Part shown: piece after piece, positions 55,140-63,883 of the stretch
Numbering within the stretch: position 1 is the first letter of the stretch
Layout of the letters: each line of letters opens with the position of its first letter
Origin: JAVJSU01 sp040219275
Lineage (GTDB): Bacteria > Chloroflexota > Anaerolineae > Aggregatilineales > Phototrophicaceae
Assembly: GCA_040219275.1 (NCBI GenBank)
Contig: JAVJSU010000003.1
Span: 122,635-186,634 of the forward strand
Length of the DNA: 64,000 nt
Direction of reading: 5' to 3'
Notes under the pieces: generated by a model
Told to the model about the DNA's origin: nothing
The model's database searches: none
What the model saw: the letters and a program-made list of their open reading frames with translations, nothing else
Program-made: the position numbers and the translations under genes

Positions 55140-56063
55140 ATGTCGATACCAGCATACAGTGACATCATTCTTCCATTACTACAATTTGCAAGTGATGGTA
55201 ATGAACATCATATCCGCGAGGCAATGGATGAACTTGCAATTTTCATGAAAATACCTGATGAGGAGCGGAATCAATTGATGCCAAATGGTAATCAGCCTAA
55301 ATTTGATTATCGAACGCATTGGGCGAATACCTATTTGAAAAAGGCTCATCTGTTAGAAAGTACTGGTCGTGGAACATTTCGCATTACTCGTCGTGGTCTT
55401 GACGTGTTAGCTCAGAATCCCTTACACATTGACAAGAATTTTCTAATGCAATTTCCTGAATTTGAGGAATTTGCCACACGATCTACCAAATCTGAAAAAG
55501 ATGGGGGAGAAGAAGTCTCGACTTATCTTGGTTCTGAACAGACACCACGCGAGCTGATTCATTCGATCCATGAAGGTTTACGAAAAGAATTAGCCGATGA
55601 GTTGATTGAATATGTGTTATCAGCATCCCCCGCATTTTTCGAGCGCATGGTTGTTGAACTACTGCTAGCGATGGGATATGGCGGTGCTTTGGGTATGGGG
55701 CAGGTGACCCAAATTACGAGCGATGGTGGTATTGATGGGATCATTCAAGAAGATAAATTGGGATTAGATATGATCTACATCCAAGCAAAACGATGGAAGC
55801 AAGATCATGTCGTTGGTAGACCGGATGTTCAGGGCTTTGCTGGTAGTTTGTCCGGTGAAGGTGCGACAAAAGGTGTATTTATCACGACATCTTCTTTCTC
55901 AAAATCGGCAGTCGAATATGTTCAACGTGTGTCAAATCTTAAGATCATTTTGATAAACGGAACAAAACTCGCGCAATTGATGATTGAACATAACATTGGT
56001 GTAAGCGTAGAAGCAACTTACGTTGTGAAGAAGGTTGATCGTGATTTTTTCGATGTGGACTAA
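55140..56063 (+). CDS. mrr: Mrr-type (type IV-like) restriction endonuclease
   Basis: A 307-residue protein. Residues 1-92 are the Mrr N-terminal winged-helix domain (FDYRTHWANTYLKKAHLLES). Residues 160-285 are the PD-(D/E)xK domain with D199 in SDGGIDGIIQEDKLGLD and the QxK pair Q215/K217 in IYIQAKRW. E. coli Mrr, 304 residues, cuts DNA with methylated adenine or cytosine. No methyltransferase or specificity gene is near. AAGGAG lies nine bases before the ATG, inside the preceding glycosyltransferase gene, and there is no spacer after its stop codon, so the gene is part of that operon. Confidence 0.93.
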   Translation: MSIPAYSDIILPLLQFASDGNEHHIREAMDELAIFMKIPDEERNQLMPNGNQPKFDYRTHWANTYLKKAHLLESTGRGTFRITRRGLDVLAQNPLHIDKNFLMQFPEFEEFATRSTKSEKDGGEEVSTYLGSEQTPRELIHSIHEGLRKELADELIEYVLSASPAFFERMVVELLLAMGYGGALGMGQVTQITSDGGIDGIIQEDKLGLDMIYIQAKRWKQDHVVGRPDVQGFAGSLSGEGATKGVFITTSSFSKSAVEYVQRVSNLKIILINGTKLAQLMIEHNIGVSVEATYVVKKVDRDFFDVD

Positions 56064-56070
56064 TTAACTT

Positions 56071-57354
56071 ATGACAAAACGACTTACTGACTCCCAACAA
56101 AAATGGTTTGCGATTGGCGTTTTGTTGATTGTTCTTGTTGCTAACATTTTCGCTACATACAGCATTTTTACCGAACCGTTTCCGGGTAGGAATGACTTTT
56201 TTTCCAGATGGGAGGGTGCGCGCTCTTTTTGGGAGGACGGTGTTAGCCCCTATAGCGACGAAGCGAGCATGAATATACAGCTGGGTATTTATGGTCGTCC
56301 GGTGATCGAAAACGAAGACCCCGGTTTGTTTGTCTACCCATTCTATACAGTCTTTGTTGTTGCCCCAACCGTTTTTGTGGATTATGCGCTAGCAGATGCG
56401 ATCTGGATAGTGGTGCTTGAAGTTTCACTAATCGCGTCCATGATACTTTTGCTCAATCTTTATGATTGGAAACCACCAAGTGTCGTATTAATCGGGTTGC
56501 TGCTCTGGTCAATTATGGATTATTTTGCCGGACGCGGGATATTTCTTGGTAATCCCAGCCATATTGTTTATTTTCTGGAAATGTTGGCAATATGGTCATT
56601 ATATCGTCACCGTGATTCCCTTGCGGGGGTTGCACTTGCTGTTTCAACCTTAAAGCCACAGATGGGCTATATCATCATTCCATTTCTATTGCTCTGGGCA
56701 TATCGGAGCGGGCGTTTTCGTTTCGTGATGAGCTTTTTCGCTATGTTTGCGGCGTTGATGCTTGCGTCCTTCGTCTTGCAACCGGATTGGTTTGGCGATT
56801 GGGTGGATCAGGTGCGCCAATATCCTGAATATACATCTGCCGCATATCCAGATACCGGTTCACCCGTATGGATTGTGACACAATATTATCTTGGATTTGG
56901 GAATATCGGTGAGTGGCTTGTCAATTTAGTGTTTATTGTACCCATGTTATGGGCATGGTATGGAGTCATCGTTGAACGCCGAAATGAACGCCTATTATGG
57001 GCATTGTCGTTGGCATTGGTGGTGACTCACCTTATTGCTATCCGTACGGCGACTCCACATTTCGTAGTGTTCAATCTGATCTTTATTTTTTACCTCAACC
57101 GTCTGAGTTTGCGTTTTGGTAATTGGGTAGCAGGATTAGCGGCATTGACATTGTTTATATTTTCGTGGGCGCAATTTCTGATTACCGTGCAGGGAAGGGG
57201 AACGCTGGAGCATCCGACGCTCTTCTTGCCGTTACCTTTTGGTCTGTTCATTTTGTTGTGGCTAACCCGCACGATGTGGTGGCGTGATGCCCCGCGTTTT
57301 GATGCCGATTCTGTATCAGTAGCCACGCCCATTCCGAATGAGACGAACGTATGA
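56071..57354 (+). CDS. GT87/DUF2029-like membrane glycosyltransferase
   Basis: A 427-residue protein with about ten membrane spans. The first outer loop has FFSRWEGARSFWEDGVSPYS, fitting GT87 enzymes, which use polyprenyl-phosphate mannose or arabinose; VSTLKPQMGYIIIPFLLLW is the KPQ-containing span of that family. It begins seven bases after mrr and overlaps the next gene by four. No ribosome binding site is seen. Confidence 0.78.
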   Translation: MTKRLTDSQQKWFAIGVLLIVLVANIFATYSIFTEPFPGRNDFFSRWEGARSFWEDGVSPYSDEASMNIQLGIYGRPVIENEDPGLFVYPFYTVFVVAPTVFVDYALADAIWIVVLEVSLIASMILLLNLYDWKPPSVVLIGLLLWSIMDYFAGRGIFLGNPSHIVYFLEMLAIWSLYRHRDSLAGVALAVSTLKPQMGYIIIPFLLLWAYRSGRFRFVMSFFAMFAALMLASFVLQPDWFGDWVDQVRQYPEYTSAAYPDTGSPVWIVTQYYLGFGNIGEWLVNLVFIVPMLWAWYGVIVERRNERLLWALSLALVVTHLIAIRTATPHFVVFNLIFIFYLNRLSLRFGNWVAGLAALTLFIFSWAQFLITVQGRGTLEHPTLFLPLPFGLFILLWLTRTMWWRDAPRFDADSVSVATPIPNETNV

Positions 57355-58961
57355 CTTTGAACGTCTCTCGCGATGATCGTATCTTTATCCTATTTGCGTT
57401 CGTCATGGCTTTCATCATTACGCATGGATTAGTGAATCGTCCCACCTTTACGGATGCTTATTATCATTTTAATTCCGCCCAACGTATCGCTGATGGTGAC
57501 GGCTTTTCGGATACCTATTTGTGGATTTACGTCGGTGCGCCGGATACATTGCTGGAAAGTGGCGCATTTCCATCGCACCTTTACTGGATGCCATTCACCT
57601 CTATTGTTGCGGCAGTTGGCATGATGTTATTCGGCTTTTTAGGCGAGTATGCCGCCGCACAACTCCCGTTTACATTGATGTTCGCTGGCATTGTACTGAT
57701 CGCTTATTGGTTGGGTGGCTATTTCGGCGGAACAGCACGACATAAATGGGTTGCTGGATTGTTGATGCTTTTCGCTGGCTTTTTTACGCGCTGGTGGGGG
57801 CAGATTGATACTTTCGCTCCGTATGGGCTGGTGGGATCCCTTGCGCTCGTGTTTATCGGACTCATGGCGACATCAGAAGATCGCAAGGCGTGGCAATTTG
57901 CCGTGTTAGCAGGTGTCTTTGCTGGATTAGGGCATCTCACCCGTGCGGATGGCTTGTTATTGCTTGGCGTGGGGTGGTTGGTCGTGCTGTGGGGAATCTG
58001 GCGCAAACCGGTTGCTATTAGTCAGCGTTTGCAATTGCTCGCATTACTCACGCTTGGGTATTGCATAGTCATGTTGCCGTGGTTCATTCGTAATATGAAC
58101 GAAATTGGCTCCCCATTGCCATTGGGCGGGACACAGGCGATCTGGTTGAGTGATTACAATGAGTTGTTCAACTATCCGCCACAGGTCACCGCACAAGGAT
58201 TTTTTGCAGATGGTGTGTCTACATTTCTTGACTCACGGCTAGAGGCGTTACTCAACAATTTCGGGACGTTCGTGGCGGTTGAGGGACTCGTTATTCTTGC
58301 CCCATTGATGTTAATGGGCTTATGGAATCGGCGTAAATCACCATTTCTGCGCGGATTCTGGATGTATGCGTTTGGGTTACATATTGTAATGACGTTTGTC
58401 TTTCCATATCCGGGGTATCGGGGTGGGTTGTTTCACTCTGCATCCGCGCTAATGCCGTTCTGGGTCGTCCTAGGTGTTGTCGGTTTGGATGATGTGATTG
58501 ATTGGATTGCTAAACGGCGACGGTCATGGAAGCCCCGCACTGCGAAGATCGTTTTTTCTGGTGGGTTGGTTACGCTTGCATTTGTCTTAAGCCTGCAATT
58601 TGGATTGGGCACACTATTCGATGCAAAAAGCACCGTGACTCCGGCGATCTACACAGAACTGATGGCAGAACTTCCGCCGGAGTCGCGCATTATGGTGAAT
58701 GATCCCGCTGAATTGTATTATTTCACAGGGATGGGTGGGGTCGTAACGCCGAATGCAACGGCTGAGATGATCCCTGAAATTGCCCGACGCTACAACATAA
58801 ATTATCTACTTGTACGGATTGTCGAACGTGAGGGCAGGAATGAGATCAATATTCCACCGCAATTAGCGTTCGATTTTGATAATCCTCCACAATACTTGCG
58901 AGAAATTGAACTCGATACGCCGAATATGAGGTTATATGCGATCCTTCCTGACGAAGCGTGA
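57351..58961 (+). CDS. GT39/ArnT-like membrane glycosyltransferase
   Basis: A 536-residue protein with about eleven membrane spans. FTDAYYHFNSAQRIADGDGF (28-47) puts the catalytic-type aspartate in the first outer loop, as in GT39/GT83 enzymes using polyprenyl-phosphate sugars. A histidine-rich region around HMGHLTRADG-like LGHLTRADGLLL (about 198-209) is a further family mark. A C-terminal soluble region of about 110 residues (AELPPESRIMVNDPAELYYF) follows. The first four bases overlap the preceding gene. Confidence 0.78.
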   Translation: MTLNVSRDDRIFILFAFVMAFIITHGLVNRPTFTDAYYHFNSAQRIADGDGFSDTYLWIYVGAPDTLLESGAFPSHLYWMPFTSIVAAVGMMLFGFLGEYAAAQLPFTLMFAGIVLIAYWLGGYFGGTARHKWVAGLLMLFAGFFTRWWGQIDTFAPYGLVGSLALVFIGLMATSEDRKAWQFAVLAGVFAGLGHLTRADGLLLLGVGWLVVLWGIWRKPVAISQRLQLLALLTLGYCIVMLPWFIRNMNEIGSPLPLGGTQAIWLSDYNELFNYPPQVTAQGFFADGVSTFLDSRLEALLNNFGTFVAVEGLVILAPLMLMGLWNRRKSPFLRGFWMYAFGLHIVMTFVFPYPGYRGGLFHSASALMPFWVVLGVVGLDDVIDWIAKRRRSWKPRTAKIVFSGGLVTLAFVLSLQFGLGTLFDAKSTVTPAIYTELMAELPPESRIMVNDPAELYYFTGMGGVVTPNATAEMIPEIARRYNINYLLVRIVEREGRNEINIPPQLAFDFDNPPQYLREIELDTPNMRLYAILPDEA

Positions 58962-60471
58962 TGGATTTTATCTGCTCTTGGCGCTGGGTGTGGTCGCGCT
59001 TTATGTCATAACTGCCGACGGCGGTTTTCCTTTAGACGATAGCTGGATTCATCAGGTGTATGCGCGAAATTTAGCCGATCTTGGTGAATGGTCGTTTATT
59101 GTAGGCGAACCGAGTGGGGCTTCTACTTCACCCTTATATACAGTCATTCTGGCGGCTGGGTATGTGCTCAATGTCCCATGTGCGTTGTGGGCGCATCTGC
59201 TGGGGGCACTGGCATTAGGCATTTCTGGTATTGTTGCGGCTCGTCTGGCGGATCGTCTTTTGCCGTACGAAACCTTTACTTCTACGATCACCGGTGTTGC
59301 CGTTATTTTGAGTTGGCATTTGATCTGGGCGGCGGCGGCGGGTATGGAAACGATGATCTTCAGCATGTTCTCGCTGATTGTTGTCTATCTGCTGTGGCGT
59401 GAATTAGATCATCTCAGTCAAGAAACCTCGCATGTGATGTTGCGTGGCAATGTGTTCGGGATTTGCGTGGCGATGATGACCCTGACTCGGCCTGAAGGCA
59501 TACTTCTGGGTGGCATTTGTGGCGCATTACTTTTGATAATTCGCCCGCATGGATCGCTAAAGTCTGCGATTTTGTGGGGACTTGGGGCGGCAATCGGCTT
59601 CGGTGTGTTTATTTCCCCTTACATTATTTTAAATTTGTCGTTGAATGGGAGTGTGCTTCCGGCGACATCGGATGCCAAATACGCACAACACGCCCCTTTG
59701 CTAGAAACGAATTACTTGCTTCGTCTGCTCTCAATGACGATTCCCATTATCGCCGGTGGGCAATTTATACTTTTGCCTGGCGTAGCCTATTACGTGCGCC
59801 GTGTATGGCAACAGGCGCGTGCCGATTCTCGGATATGGTTTTACAGCGTGCCGTTTTTGTGGATGATCGGACTAATCGCCTTATATGCGGCGCGTTTACC
59901 GGCGGCATATCAGCATGGGCGTTATGTTATTCCGATTGTTCCGTTGATGGTCGTGATTGGTGTTATTGGTACGGTTATGATGGTTCGCCATTTCTATAAT
60001 AAGACGATCCCGCGTGTCGTATCTGTGACCTTAGCGATTTCGGCAGTGTTTGCATTTCTCTATTTTGGGCTGGCGCTCGGTGCGGATGTTTATTCAACAG
60101 ATGTGGCGATTATTGATGAAGAAATGGTCTCATCTGCACAGTGGATTGCGGTGAATTTGCCAGAAAATGAATTATTGGCGGTTCATGACATCGGGGCAGT
60201 GGGATATTTTGCGCCAAGACCTATCCTCGATATTGCTGGATTAATTAGCCCTGACGTAGTGCCAATTTATCATAACGCGGATGCTTTATGGGCGCTCATG
60301 CAAGACCGCGATGCTCAATATTTAATGGCATTTCCCGATCAAATTCCGGGTGATACCACGGAAGATCCCCGCTTATGTCCAATTTTCCAATCGGCTGGGC
60401 GGACTTCGTATAATCTCGGTGGTCCGAAGATGATCGTTTATCGTATTGATTGGTCTGGTAACTGCCCGTAA
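58936..60471 (+). CDS. GT-C membrane glycosyltransferase-like protein
   Basis: A 511-residue protein with about eleven spans. The first outer loop has PLDDSWIHQVYARNLADLGE and EPSGASTSPLYTVILAAGY; the acidic DDSW pair takes the catalytic position. The C-terminal 110 residues include LLAVHDIGAVGYFAPRPILD, a soluble segment often found in this group. It overlaps the previous gene by 26 bases. It ends the glycan operon; its last codons contain the promoter of the PspA-like gene. Confidence 0.76.
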   Translation: MRSFLTKRDGFYLLLALGVVALYVITADGGFPLDDSWIHQVYARNLADLGEWSFIVGEPSGASTSPLYTVILAAGYVLNVPCALWAHLLGALALGISGIVAARLADRLLPYETFTSTITGVAVILSWHLIWAAAAGMETMIFSMFSLIVVYLLWRELDHLSQETSHVMLRGNVFGICVAMMTLTRPEGILLGGICGALLLIIRPHGSLKSAILWGLGAAIGFGVFISPYIILNLSLNGSVLPATSDAKYAQHAPLLETNYLLRLLSMTIPIIAGGQFILLPGVAYYVRRVWQQARADSRIWFYSVPFLWMIGLIALYAARLPAAYQHGRYVIPIVPLMVVIGVIGTVMMVRHFYNKTIPRVVSVTLAISAVFAFLYFGLALGADVYSTDVAIIDEEMVSSAQWIAVNLPENELLAVHDIGAVGYFAPRPILDIAGLISPDVVPIYHNADALWALMQDRDAQYLMAFPDQIPGDTTEDPRLCPIFQSAGRTSYNLGGPKMIVYRIDWSGNCP

Positions 60472-60502
60472 TCAAAAATGTTTGGGTGGATTTTATACGT
60501 AC

Positions 60503-60532
60503 TTGCGCCTAAAACACGGACAATTGTACAAT
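60503..60532 (+). promoter_or_regulatory. Promoter of the PspA-like gene, probably leaderless
   Basis: Inside the 3' end of the membrane gene and just past its stop, TTGCGC (60503-60508) and TACAAT (60527-60532) are 18 bases apart. The predicted +1 falls at 60539, the A of the ATG, and no ribosome binding site exists. Confidence 0.55.
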
Positions 60533-60538
60533 ACGGTT

Positions 60539-61285
60539 ATGAACGACTTATTTAAGAAACTCAACTTGCTCGTAAAATCAGGAATTAACGACGTGATTGG
60601 TGATGACAAGTCACGTCGTGCAGTAGACCCGCGCCAACTTGGAAAAGACCTTTCCAAGGAAGTTGACCTGCTTCGTTCGCGTGTAAATGATGCAATCGCG
60701 CATGAAGACTCCTTACAGAAGCAAGTTGAATTTCTTGCCGCCGAGATCGAGAGTTTTGATCGTGCTGTAGATGAAGCTGTAAAAACGGGTAAAGAGCATG
60801 AAGCGAAACACCTGCTTTCGCAGATGCAATTTGCCCAGCAACGGCTGACAATGGCACAATCTGATTTAGAAGAACATCAGTTGGTGACTGCTGATTTGAT
60901 CCGGCGGGTGAATTTGTTGGATACCGTCATTTCTGAGGCACGCGGTCAGCAAAATGCTTCTAGTGATGCTGAAATTGTTGAAGATACGGAATCCGGGTCT
61001 ATTCAGGCATCCATACAGGAACGCATGAATGTTTTGTCTGATATGCTTAAGAGTGCCCGCGATAAAGTATCTGCCTCGATTCCCGAAGTGCCGATAATTG
61101 GAAATAAGGAAAGCGTCAATACTGATGCAGATACGAGTGCATCAGACCGATTGTCAAAACCTGTAGAAAACATGGATCAGGGCAATCAGTCATCAGATGA
61201 TGTTACTGATTCAGTTGATAGTGATTCAAATGAAGAAGATTTCGATGCACGATTACAACGTCTAAGTAAACCGAAGAAGCCATAA
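60539..61285 (+). CDS. PspA/IM30-family protein with acidic C-terminal tail
   Basis: A 248-residue coiled-coil protein. The opening FKKLNLLVKSGINDVIGD (4-21) is the amphipathic helix typical of PspA/IM30, which binds stressed membrane. Residues 30-145 form the long coiled-coil hairpin; the rest is an acidic, Ser/Asp-rich tail, longer than in E. coli PspA (222 residues). The tail contains an amphipathic stretch (SARDKVSASIPEVPIIG). It lies seven bases before a histidine kinase gene, so the two are probably co-transcribed and may respond to membrane or envelope stress. The ATG at 60539 fits the family start; an upstream ATG at 60446 would add residues translated from the previous gene. Confidence 0.8.
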   Translation: MNDLFKKLNLLVKSGINDVIGDDKSRRAVDPRQLGKDLSKEVDLLRSRVNDAIAHEDSLQKQVEFLAAEIESFDRAVDEAVKTGKEHEAKHLLSQMQFAQQRLTMAQSDLEEHQLVTADLIRRVNLLDTVISEARGQQNASSDAEIVEDTESGSIQASIQERMNVLSDMLKSARDKVSASIPEVPIIGNKESVNTDADTSASDRLSKPVENMDQGNQSSDDVTDSVDSDSNEEDFDARLQRLSKPKKP

Positions 61286-61291
61286 ACCGCT

Positions 61292-63883
61292 ATGCCAAGA
61301 GAAATCGCACACCAAATACTACTCATCGCTGGTGATTATGATATGGTTCAGCAGGTGCAACAAGCCCTGCCAGCCAGCCGTTTTGCAGTGCAAAGCGCCT
61401 TTAATCATCGTGAGGCATTCTATGCTATAGATCATGGCGACTTTGATGCGCTTGTGGTCGATTCTGAGATGGTTGATCGCTATACTGGTGCAAAAACCAC
61501 GGATGAAATTGTTAAAAAGAAGATCAAATCGCCTGTTGTTGCATTAACAAACAACGGTGATTCCGCTCAATTGCAAAAAGACCTCGGTGAAGTGATGGTC
61601 GTGACCGAGGTAGAGCAGAAGAGCATTCTTAATAGCGTCATTCGTGTGTTGAAGCCGGTGAGTTCCGGTAACACAATGCAGGTGCCTACACGTTCAAATG
61701 TGAATGAGGACATCCTCTCTCAACGGATGGATGAAATTCAAACCCTCTTTTCATTGAGCAAATCATTGACAGAAGTGCTTGATTTGTCGGAAGTATTGAA
61801 TCGCGTAGTGGAAGCCGCACGTCGCTTAACTAATGCAGAACAGGGGATGATTTTACTCCCCGGTGACGATGACAAATTATTTTTGCGAGCGAAGGTCGGC
61901 ATTGATGTTGAGACCGCCCGTAATTTTCGCATTAGAACCTCTGACACACTGGCAGGTGAGGTTTTCCGTACAGGTAAGCCGGCACTCATCGGCGCGAGTG
62001 GTCCCCAGAAGGTAAAGACGGAATATTTTGTCAATTCGCTACTGTATGTGCCAATTTTGCTTCAAAGTGAACCGATTGGTGTGTTGGGTGTCAACAACAA
62101 GAATCGTAACGACTTATTTGACATACACCAGCAACAACTACTTATCAATCTTGCTTCTTTTGCGGCGATTGCGATTGAGAATGCGCGTATCCATCAGGAA
62201 ATTCTCGATCATGCCCGTGATCTACAGAAACTGGTTGCCGCCAGTCAGGTGATGAATGCTTCGCTTTCGATGCAGGAGGCGCTCCCAAATATTTGTCGTC
62301 AGCTTGCCAACGTCCTCAATGTTGGTTATGCCGAAGTCATGAAGTGGGATCAAGAAAACGATCAGCTTTATTCGATTGCTCGTTTCTATCAGGCAATCTG
62401 GCCACTGGGGCAAGGTCCAACGCTTGAGTTATTGCGTCAACCCATTTTGCGCTCCGCAATTGATAATGACCGCAATCGTTGGTTAAAGCGCGATGATCCG
62501 CTATCGTCAAATGAAAAAACATATCTGGATCAGGTGGGTGCTTCCGCGATGCTAGCTGTTCCGATGCGTACTGACAAGCAACTTTTGGGCTTGGTTCGCA
62601 TGTTTTATGTGAATGCACCGGAAGAAACCCCGCGTTCTGAGATGATTAACAAGGTACGTAATTTGTGCCTTGAAGTCATGATTAACCTGTTGAATCAAAA
62701 TGATCAAATCCGGCTGGCAAATGATATTTATCGGCTATCGTCGCGCATTAATCAGATTTCTGGTGCAAGCTGGAGTGATTTCTCCTTGCTTGTTCGTGGC
62801 GGTAGCGCATTGTGTGTGCAGGCAAGGATGGGTAACGGAGTTTGGCTACAAACGCCATATCCTTCCATTGATCTGGAACAGCACAAAGAGATTGTTCAGG
62901 CAATGCAATCACAAAGCCTTGTTTACACACAGGCTGACGGGGAAACCTCGCCCGCCGCTAAAACATTACTCGATCACACCTATAGTCGTGCTGTATTGGG
63001 AATTCCATTGGTGCAACGCGGTAAGGTTCAGGGTATGATCTTGTTCGCGGATACAGAGCGTTCGCGTAACTTCAATTCCCGTGAGCTAGACCTTGCACAA
63101 GCTATCGCGGCACAAGCGGCGACGGCGTTAGAAAATGCCACGCTTGTGCGTGATCTTGAGAACAGTTTGGATGAATTACAAGATACGCAAAATCGTCTTG
63201 TTCAAACAGCGCGTCTCTCTGCAATGGGTGAATTAGCGGCTGTGGTGGCGCATCAGATTAACAATCCGTTGACGACGATTATCATTGATACTGAACTAAT
63301 GCTGTTGGATGAGCCGAAAAACACCAAGAATTTTGATGCGCTTTCGGCGATCCATCGCGCAGGCAAAAGATCTGCGAATGTTGCACGGCGTTTGCTAGCG
63401 ATTGCGCGCCCGACTGATCCAGATGCCCGTCCTGAAATGGTCGATGTGGTGGATACCGTTTCCGGTATTTTATCTTTAATGCAAACGCATATTGAACGCG
63501 AGAGTATCCGCGTGATGGTAACATTGCCAGAAACTTCCATGCCGCCGGTTCTAGCTGTGAAAGGGCAGTTGGAAGATATTTGGTTAAATTTGCTTATGAA
63601 TGCACATGATGCGCTGGTTGGGCAAGAAGATGCGCGTATTGGCGTTGAAGTATACTTTGTGCCGGAACGCAAACAGGTTAATGTGGTTGTGTGGGACAAC
63701 GGACCGGGTATTCCTGAAGAAATCCGTGAACAAATTTTTAGCCCATTTTTCACGACGAAACCTGTCGGTGAGGGAACCGGGTTAGGATTACATATTTGTC
63801 GTGAGGTTGTTGAGAACGTGGGTGGTACAATAGAGGTTGAAAGTGTTCCGGCGCATCATACCAGGGTAATCGCATCAAAATAG
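61292..63883 (+). CDS. Multi-GAF sensor histidine kinase, C-terminus apparently replaced by an IS
   Basis: An 863-residue cytoplasmic kinase. A receiver-like domain (1-120, with DALVVDSEMVD near 52-62) is followed by three GAF domains (about 145-300, 312-465, 470-625), a HisKA domain with H654 (MGELAAVVAHQINNPLTTI) and an HATPase_c domain (735-856) with WDNGPGIP, SPFFTTKPVGEGTGLGL. The last residues, VPAHHTRVIASK, stop about 5-8 residues before the usual ending of this domain and the last six are coded by what looks like the left end of an insertion sequence. The core boxes are intact, so the protein may still work. GAF domains often bind small ligands or haem. Confidence 0.85.
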   Translation: MPREIAHQILLIAGDYDMVQQVQQALPASRFAVQSAFNHREAFYAIDHGDFDALVVDSEMVDRYTGAKTTDEIVKKKIKSPVVALTNNGDSAQLQKDLGEVMVVTEVEQKSILNSVIRVLKPVSSGNTMQVPTRSNVNEDILSQRMDEIQTLFSLSKSLTEVLDLSEVLNRVVEAARRLTNAEQGMILLPGDDDKLFLRAKVGIDVETARNFRIRTSDTLAGEVFRTGKPALIGASGPQKVKTEYFVNSLLYVPILLQSEPIGVLGVNNKNRNDLFDIHQQQLLINLASFAAIAIENARIHQEILDHARDLQKLVAASQVMNASLSMQEALPNICRQLANVLNVGYAEVMKWDQENDQLYSIARFYQAIWPLGQGPTLELLRQPILRSAIDNDRNRWLKRDDPLSSNEKTYLDQVGASAMLAVPMRTDKQLLGLVRMFYVNAPEETPRSEMINKVRNLCLEVMINLLNQNDQIRLANDIYRLSSRINQISGASWSDFSLLVRGGSALCVQARMGNGVWLQTPYPSIDLEQHKEIVQAMQSQSLVYTQADGETSPAAKTLLDHTYSRAVLGIPLVQRGKVQGMILFADTERSRNFNSRELDLAQAIAAQAATALENATLVRDLENSLDELQDTQNRLVQTARLSAMGELAAVVAHQINNPLTTIIIDTELMLLDEPKNTKNFDALSAIHRAGKRSANVARRLLAIARPTDPDARPEMVDVVDTVSGILSLMQTHIERESIRVMVTLPETSMPPVLAVKGQLEDIWLNLLMNAHDALVGQEDARIGVEVYFVPERKQVNVVVWDNGPGIPEEIREQIFSPFFTTKPVGEGTGLGLHICREVVENVGGTIEVESVPAHHTRVIASK

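Noticed and set aside
55140..56063. mrr as part of a defence island
   Set aside because: Its neighbours on both sides are glycosyltransferases, and no other restriction, toxin or phage-related gene lies within 7 kb.
59517..59999. 160-codon plus-strand frame inside the last GT-C gene
   Set aside because: Trp/Arg/Cys-rich out-of-frame reading of a membrane-protein gene.
63253..63753. 166-codon frame opposite to the histidine kinase ATP domain
   Set aside because: A mirror of conserved kinase codons; no ribosome site or protein motif.
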